NCBI GenBank assembly: GCA_902806595.1
Contig: CADCXC010000003.1
Span: 868,001 to 932,000, forward strand
Source of the DNA: Pyrenopolyporus hunteri
Taxonomy: Eukaryota > Ascomycota > Sordariomycetes > Xylariales > Hypoxylaceae
DNA length: 64,000 nt
Reading direction: 5' to 3'
Made by a program: the position numbers and the translations under genes. Shown piece after piece: positions 58,001 to 64,000 of this stretch (its first letter is position 1; the number at the start of each line of letters is the position of its first letter). The notes under the pieces were generated by a model. That model ran no database searches. It was not told the DNA's origin and saw only the letters and a program-made list of their open reading frames with translations.

Positions 58001-59898
58001 AGCAGCTGCTCAACTATGTCATGCCATGAAGGCAAACCCGATCCTACTCTCTTCTTCTATAGCCACCGAAGAATTGCTCCGTAAGGATAACTTCCATGCT
58101 TCAACTCGCTTCGTCTCAAGCAGCCACGATGGAATACGCGAGAGGATACAAGAAGCGACCGGTGGAAAGGGGGTCGACATCATCCTATCCTCCGCAACAG
58201 CCGATCCGTCGCTCGTTGAAGAGTGTGCTCTAGCATCCGCGCCATTTGGAAGAATAGTCACAATCGGCCCTGTAAAGAACGGCCGCTCGTTAGCACAGAA
58301 CTGGTCCACCCGAGCTACTTCTTCGTATCACTTTGATTTAGTAGATCTCCTTCGGGCCAAGCCACGAATAATCGCCAGGTGGGTTGCGCGAAACGGGGAT
58401 AACCCGCATATTGGTGCTAACAGTTCTTTTAGATCCCTGAGACGTTGCATACAACTACTCGAGGACGGCCTCATTCACACCTTATATCCAATCCACGTAA
58501 AGAGGCCTTCCGATATCAATGAAGCCGCCCACTCGGTCCCTAGAGACGTAGGCGCAGGCAACTACGTTATCGCATATGACGAAAGCAGTTCCTTCAAGGT
58601 GAGGCCATCCCGCTCGTGTTTAAAAAGCCAAGTCTCATTCATTTATCGCAGGTTGTTCCCTCGCCGACGCCGCTTTGGTTCAAGGAAGACGCCACATACT
58701 TACTGGTAGGTGGCCTCGGCGGTCTTGGGCGTCAAGTAGCGCTGTGGATGGCGGATAGGGGCGCGAAGCACTTAGCATTTATATCGAGGACGGGGGATAG
58801 CACCCCAGGCGTGGTTCAATTCCTCCAATCCCTACGAGACCGTGGTGTTGACGCGCGAGCGTTGCGGGCGGATATCACTCGCCGTGATGACCTTGAGCGT
58901 GCAATCGCCGAGATTAACCCCTCCTATCCCATCCGGGGCATGGTCAATGCCGCCAACGTCCTTCACGACAGTCTTTTCCCTAATATGACGATGGAAGCAT
59001 GGAAAGAAGTTACTAGAACTAAGGTCGCAGGCTGCTTCAATTTGCATGAAGTGTTGAAGGACCACCCACTTGACTTCTTTGTCATGACGAGCTCGGTCGC
59101 ATCAACACTCGGGTCCAGCGGACAGAGTAACTACAGCGCCGGTAAGTCAATCCTCTCGGCCGTTTACGTCATATTTATTGCCGAGTCCGTGGTCCCGGCT
59201 GACTTCTTCCACCAGCTAATTCCGTGCTTGATTCTCTCGCGGTACACCGTACCTCCCGTGGCCTTCCAGCAGTCTCCCTAATACTCCCAGCCATTTTCGG
59301 CATTGGTATGATCGCAGAGCGCCCCGAATTAGAGCAGTCCATCAAAGTGAAAGGCATGTACGGCATCGAGGAGAAAGAGATGCTTGAGGCCTTCGAGGTT
59401 GCCATGACGCCGCACACGTCGCTGCCTCGGGGTGTCAATCACATCGTCGTCGGCGTGCAGCCGCGACGAATGGCGCAAGCTATCGAGTCGGCCGGGGTGT
59501 CTATGCCCGGGGAGAAGGACCCGCGCCTCAACTGGCTCACTCTCGCGATACGTGAGCGGGCCGGCGTTTCGGAATCTAGTAAAAACGCGTCAACCGGCAG
59601 TATGGATAACATTCTGGCGACGATTCAGAAGGCAGCGAGTACAGAGGACGTAGTCGACGTCGTTATGGCGTACATCGTGAAACGGCTGGCCCGATTGCTG
59701 ATGATTGACACCGAATCCGTCCAGCTGACGCAGAAATCGGTGGCGGCTCACGGATTAGACAGCATGGTCGGCGCCGAGTTCAGGAACTGGATCTTCCGAG
59801 AATTCAAGGTGAACATCCCCTTTCAGCAACTTCTTGCGGGAAGTTTGACGATTACGGAGCTAGCGAGGACATTATGCGAGGAAGTCCGTAAGCCTTAG
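52025..59898 (+). CDS. Highly reducing type I polyketide synthase (KS-AT-DH-[degenerate MT]-ER-KR-ACP)
   Basis: Eleven phase-consistent exons: 52025-52076, 52132-52236, 52433-52799, 52864-53172, 53229-53448, 53513-53636, 53764-54243, 54311-54583, 54640-58598, 58652-59141 and 59216-59898, giving 2,353 residues. KS: Cys182 in TACSSS, His318 in CHGTGTP and His358 in NIGHSE. AT: GHSSGE with Ser642, interrupted by an intron. DH: His971 in QHRLGTEVMLP, whose Gly lies one position earlier than in HxxxGxxxxP; the second motif is LHPTVLDSC. Residues about 1245-1620 resemble a methyltransferase core (YGLLIAPK, LAPGARLLYP) but lack any SAM-binding ExGxG. ER: about 1620-1950 with GMGAVGLAA. KR: GGLGGLG and Tyr2124 in NYSAAN. 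ACP: GLDSM with Ser2309, at the C-terminus with no thioesterase. It should make a reduced, probably unmethylated chain in the cytosol, with release by another enzyme. The epoxide hydrolase lies upstream. Confidence 0.95.
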
Positions 59899-61216
59899 AG
59901 TTGTTGGAGAGGAGATCCGCCACTCTGGTCATATACTTCCCCCCTCTCATACTCCGGGTGCTTTATAATAACTTTTCAAGATCTCACGAATGGAGCCAAC
60001 CCCCCAATACCAAGGCTTATCTGGTCAACTTCATCGACACGCGGCTACGGGTACACCTACCCGCGCCTAGGTGACATAAGAGAGTGTTGAGGAAATAAAT
60101 AGATTTCTCAACTGATAAGCTTCGAACCTCGAAGGGATACGAGTCTTAGAGAGAGGGCAGAATGAAAGATGAAAGGAAAAAAAAGATGGAAAAAATTTGG
60201 GTTGAGCAGGCCCCGCCGAGGATTGAACTCAGGTCTCAGGAAAGTTCGATGGTGATCACTTTAGAGGGGTTAGGACGTTGAACCCTAACAGGTACTATAC
60301 TTCGGGAAGTTGAACTTACAAATCCTGCGTGCTTTTTTTTTGTTAGTGAACTAGTTTGAGCAGGCGGCAGACGGAAGAGTGGTACACATACCTAACCACT
60401 ACACTACGCGGCCTCTTTCGTCTTGCGCTGCCAAGACATGCGCCGTTCTTTCTTAGTTTGCTTTATCATGTAGCGAGACTTTGCCTGGTCCACTACCGTC
60501 CCATGATTTGCAAGTCCTGTGTAACGTTAAACGGTTCATAGAATGGTAAAAGACTTAGATAAGACATTTATCTCTCGCCTTATAAATGAAGATTGGTTTG
60601 ATTATATGGTCATTTATTGATAGTTACCTCAGGTAATTCTATACATCGTAGAAATATGTAAATGGCGCTAAGATAGTTATTTACGTAGTCTTGGTGATTA
60701 TCATTTCTGAATTGCATCATAAGAGGCGGCGTACTAGGATTATGTAGCACATGATCCTAGCTCAAAGGTTTCTAAGTACCTAGGTACAATACACATATTA
60801 TAAATGTCAAATCAGGTGACTTGGTGTCTGCCTACGCGCCCCCACCGCAGAACTAAGATTGGAGAAACAGGCATTCCTATTCTTATTTTTCGGGGGGATG
60901 TTTTAGCACGTCGCGCGCATGCAACGGTCCGCGTTCCCCTCTAAATCTTACGCCTACCTAGGTACCTACGAATTAATTCCTTCTTCATAATCCGTACGCT
61001 ACATTTCCATCTTCATACATACCACCTACCACCTAACCAACTTAGGTATCATACATACCTCATTCCTCTTCTGCACACTTTTCTTCTATAGTGTGTGCTG
61101 TTACGCGTGAAAAACTCAATGTTACCTACTTTGCACTCGTAACTCCGCCGCGATGCCAGCGTATGTTGTTCCTCCAATCATCCCATCTGCCCAATTTCAG
61201 ACGCGTCTGAGCTAAC
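59899..61216. other. Intergenic region between PKS and RAD52
   Basis: Contains the tRNA-like unit described separately and AT-rich DNA (60,540-60,810). CCTACCTAGGTACCTACG lies near 60,952-60,969, and pyrimidine-rich DNA precedes RAD52. No protein gene is seen. Confidence 0.55.
60190..60412 (-). ncRNA. tRNA-like Pol III unit (tRNA pseudogene or SINE-like)
   Basis: On the minus strand, GGCCGCGTAGTGTAGTGGTTAG (60,412 downward) looks like the 5' part of a tRNA with an A-box. GAGTTCAATCC (60,230-60,220) matches a B-box inside a pairing T-arm (CTGAG/CTCGG). GCGGGGCC follows as a near-match to the acceptor 3' strand, and then a T6 terminator at 60,195-60,190. A- and B-boxes are about 170 bases apart, far beyond a normal tRNA. 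No anticodon arm fits the 5' part. TTGAGCAGGC occurs twice as a direct repeat (60,202-60,211 and 60,356-60,365). Insertion into a tRNA gene or a tRNA-headed SINE fits better than a functional tRNA. Confidence 0.4.
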
Positions 61217-62868
61217 ATGGCATTTCGCTCAACCAGTCCGGGCGACCAGCATAACGGCACCATCAATCCCTTCGAGGAAGCTAAGCCTCGCATCTCCGAG
61301 TTCACCGCCATCGAAATCGCTACTTTGCAAGCACGACTAGAGAAGCAACTCGGTCCCGAGTATCTTTCGGCACGAAGTGGCCCGTCCGGCCAGAAGGTTC
61401 ACTATATCGCCGCCGAGAAATGCATCGCTCTCGCCAACGAGGTATTCGGCTTCAACGGCTGGTCATCTAGCATTCAGAACATCCAAGTTGATTTCGTCGA
61501 CGAGAATCCCCAGACCTTCAGGATCTCTCTCGGCCTGTCCGTCATTGTTCGGGTAACGCTGCGCGATGGCACGTATCACGAGGACATCGGTTACGGGCAC
61601 ATCGAAAACTGCAAGGGAAAGGCGGCTGCGTTTGAGAAGGCAAAAAAGGAGGGAACTACGGACGCCTTAAAGCGCGCGCTACGGAATTTTGGCAATGTGC
61701 TCGGGAACTGCATCTACGATAAGGATTACCTGGCCAAAGTCACAAAGATGAAGGTCGGCCCAGTCAAGTTTGACGAGGACAACCTGCATCGCCATTCGGA
61801 CTTTGCCAAGAAGGAACCGGAAGCTGTGAAGGTTGAGCCCAAGAACAACGTGGGCGGGAATGCTGAGATGAGTGCGCATGGTGGGTTTGACTCCGATGGT
61901 ATCGACTGGGCAGACGCTGATCTGGTTTTCTAGTATCAAGCCTGCTGGAAGAAGACTTTGGAGACTTCGAGCTCGCCGACTTTGGGGTTGCAGACGAGGG
62001 TCACCCGGACGAAGTTGTGCTACCCGGTTCTCATGCAACCAGTTCAAATGAGAAATCCCAAACTTTGCCAGTTGGTAACAGCAATAATCGAAATGCTTCA
62101 TCTACGCATAGTGCTCCTAAACCAATGCAACCGCCCTCGCGGCCAGTCGCTCAACCTCCTAGGCCCCCTCATACTCCGAATCAACCACCACAACGGCCAG
62201 GCACTACTATTCAGCCCTGCCCCCCTCCGCAACAGTTTCCAAAACCCGCTACTCACACTAATAACGCAATCCAGCAAACAGCAGCCAATAGCAGAACAAA
62301 TACACCGCAGCCGAACGGTGCTGCTCCTCCGACGGAGCCTGTCTCTTTCTTTTCAGCTCGATCGGTCAAGAAGCTGCCAGAAGATGCAGCCCCAGATATA
62401 CCCATTATCTCGGCGCAAGACGCGAAGTTATTTGATCCTCGCTTAGAAAGTCCTTCGATTCGGAAGACACCAGGCATCGATCACAACTCCTCGAAACCAG
62501 TGTCCAAAACCCGCCAGCACGTCGCACCAGTCAAGAGAGACCAAGAACAACAACGTGGCCCAGCAGGCGCTCCAGGCGGCAATGGTTTCTCAAACGCGGG
62601 TGGATCGGGCCCCGGCAGGCCAAGCATAGGCACCGTCGGCAATCCTGCGCTAAACCAAGCGAGGCAGATTGGCGCTCCGGGTGGCCCGGGGAGCCCATTA
62701 GCAAATAGAGGCCAGTACCGGCCGCTGACAGTGAAGCGGCCTGCTCCGACGGGGCCCGAGCTCGGTAACAGGCCGCCGCTAACAGACGTCACAACAAATG
62801 GCTCCGTGCAGAGCGGAGGCAGCGGAGGGGGTGGAGGAATGGATCCCAAGAGGCAAAGGACCTCTTGA
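61217..62868 (+). CDS. RAD52: DNA recombination and repair protein RAD52
   Basis: Two exons, 61217-61880 and 61934-62868, encode 532 residues; the 53-nt intron (GTGGGT...CTAG) joins the frames in phase. A second possible donor 18 bases later would make a 35-nt intron. The Rad52/Rad22 N-terminal domain (about 22-195) is very well conserved: LEKQLGPEYLSARSGPSGQK, VHYIAAEKCIALANEVFGFN, GWSSSI, IGYGHIENCKGKAAAFEKAK, then DALKRALRNFGNVLGNCIYD. This domain forms the ring that anneals single strands. The Pro/Gln/Ser-rich C-terminal half is where fungal orthologues bind Rad51 and RPA. A basic DPKRQRT end may be a nuclear signal. RAD52 is required for homologous recombination. It is a housekeeping gene and likely lies outside any PKS cluster. 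Confidence 0.96.
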
Positions 62869-64000
62869 CTAAGTTAGACGTAGACGAAGCCTCTGATTTA
62901 TATGGTCGTCATGGGTGTACGGTATAGGCAACTCTGTTCTTTCTAGGTGGCAATGTTCGGCGTTTGGAGTACATTTGCTAGCCCCGGCAGAAGAACTGCA
63001 ATTACTAGGCGCGTTATCGTTGGCATCAGGTTTACCCTCGCGGTCTCGGGGGTTCCTCACGTGTCCCAACGATCAACGGGCAAGGGCCCAACTAGCGGCG
63101 GGCGGCCTTCAGAAGATACTATTTGGTTCCATGCAAATAATAAGGAACTCACCCGAAGTGAGCTTGATAGTCTCAACGTCATCCAGTTACAGTGCCAAGC
63201 AGGTATTAGGTTCAGTCCCATCTCTCCCTCGGGTTCAAATGTTAGAAGGCAGTGGAATAACGAGTTAGAGAGTAGGGTCCGCCGCACCAAGCCATTAATA
63301 TTACCTAGGGGAGAGGTAATAGGGGTACTGCTTACTAGCAAAATACCTGTAACATCCAACGATATTTCTCCCGACGGTTATAAGTACCTATATAGGCACT
63401 GATGACTGCAGATGACTGCTTGACATAAGGCTAACTATATTCATAGTAGCAGGAGGGGGGCTGGTGCGCTATATTTCAGGGGACAGACACCTGCTTAGAA
63501 ATAGGCGTGGATAGACGAACTGCTATACGCCGCAAATGCAAAATAGCTTGCTTACCTTACGTTGGGTAGAAAAGGGATTCATTTACGTAAGTAATCTAAG
63601 TCTTGAACGAAACCCACTCCTCCTCCAAGAGCCCATCCATATAAGTATTCCATCGTAAGCTCTATTCAATCCATCTATACGCCGTGTCACCGGGTCTTCA
63701 AGAAGCAAGTCCTTCATATACAGGTATCACCACCAACAGATGCCATCTTCGACAAGCCGACCGAAGCCAATGAACTAAGTTTAATCGAATTGACATAAAC
63801 CGAGCTCATTTTCTTAGGAAATATTTTTGAGCCAGAGGTAATTTAAGGTTGTACCAAGTCGAGGGTCATATCCAGTCGAGTCTGGATTGATTAGCTGAAG
63901 AAAATGCCGACAACACCAACTATGGCGGTCCCCAGGCCCACGCTCCATCACTTAGAAGTAAGTCGAGTCTTCTAAGTTAAGCAAACATTTCACAATATAA
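62869..64000. other. Intergenic right end
   Basis: The frames at 62,915-63,402 lack protein character and splice signals. An oligo-G stretch lies near 63,454. The window ends without another supportable gene. Confidence 0.5.

Noticed and set aside
59424..59653. Second-frame protein within the PKS end
   Set aside because: Shadow of PKS exon 11; the PKS frame carries the ACP motif.
60356..60541. Plus-strand 61-residue frame
   Set aside because: Lies over the tRNA-like unit on the opposite strand and has no coding features.
62947..63402. Plus-strand 151-residue frame after RAD52
   Set aside because: Overlaps other frames in the same stretch, no protein character, probably 3' flank.

Overview
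The window looks like nuclear DNA of a filamentous ascomycete (Pezizomycotina, most likely a Sordariomycete, possibly Xylariales; the order is inference). Supporting signs are 50-130 nt introns with GTATGT/GTAAGT-type donors and CTAAC/CTGAC branch points, a highly reducing polyketide synthase, an aflR-type Zn2Cys6 factor, fungus-specific domains (DUF6536, 2EXR, SAT4-type rhodopsin domain), an intron-bearing tRNA, and an AT-rich block that looks like repeat-induced point mutation (RIP).

Layout. 1-782: extremely AT-rich block in which remaining C and G sit almost only in CpG. 2.2-9.7 kb: a leucine-rich-repeat protein (+) facing a DUF6536 membrane protein (-). 9.7-15.8 kb: six kilobases without a supportable gene, holding several small tandem repeats. 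15.8-19.6 kb: an F-box/LRR-like protein and a short-chain dehydrogenase-like protein that has lost its catalytic motifs. 20.1-24.0 kb: two unrecognised multi-exon genes (-) and a Zn2Cys6 regulator (+) broken by one in-frame TAG. 25.0-27.9 kb: three small genes (a four-helix membrane protein, a small cytosolic protein, a secreted cysteine-containing protein). 31.6-38.9 kb: a PGAP4-like glycosyltransferase, a 2EXR protein and a C2H2 zinc-finger protein. 39.9 kb: tRNA-Ala(CGC) with a 16-nt intron. 40.7-49.9 kb: a short-chain dehydrogenase, an acidic nuclear-type protein, a seven-helix rhodopsin-domain protein and an epoxide-hydrolase-type alpha/beta hydrolase. 52.0-59.9 kb: an 11-exon highly reducing PKS. 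60.2-60.4 kb: a tRNA-like, possibly SINE-derived unit. 61.2-62.9 kb: RAD52.

How the genes may work together. The PKS is the only complete secondary-metabolite core enzyme. The epoxide hydrolase (3 kb upstream) and, less surely, the dehydrogenase at 40.7 kb could modify its product. No transporter, P450 or intact pathway regulator lies beside it, so it is either a very small cluster or an orphan PKS. RAD52 is a housekeeping gene and plausibly marks the right-hand edge. The 20-24 kb block is accessory-like: two unknown genes lie divergent to a disabled pathway-type regulator. The other genes look like dispersed single genes.

Gene models were spliced by eye from reading-frame continuity and splice signals. 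Exon junctions are stated where reading frame and splice motif agree. Domain names come from recognition of family patterns, not from a search.
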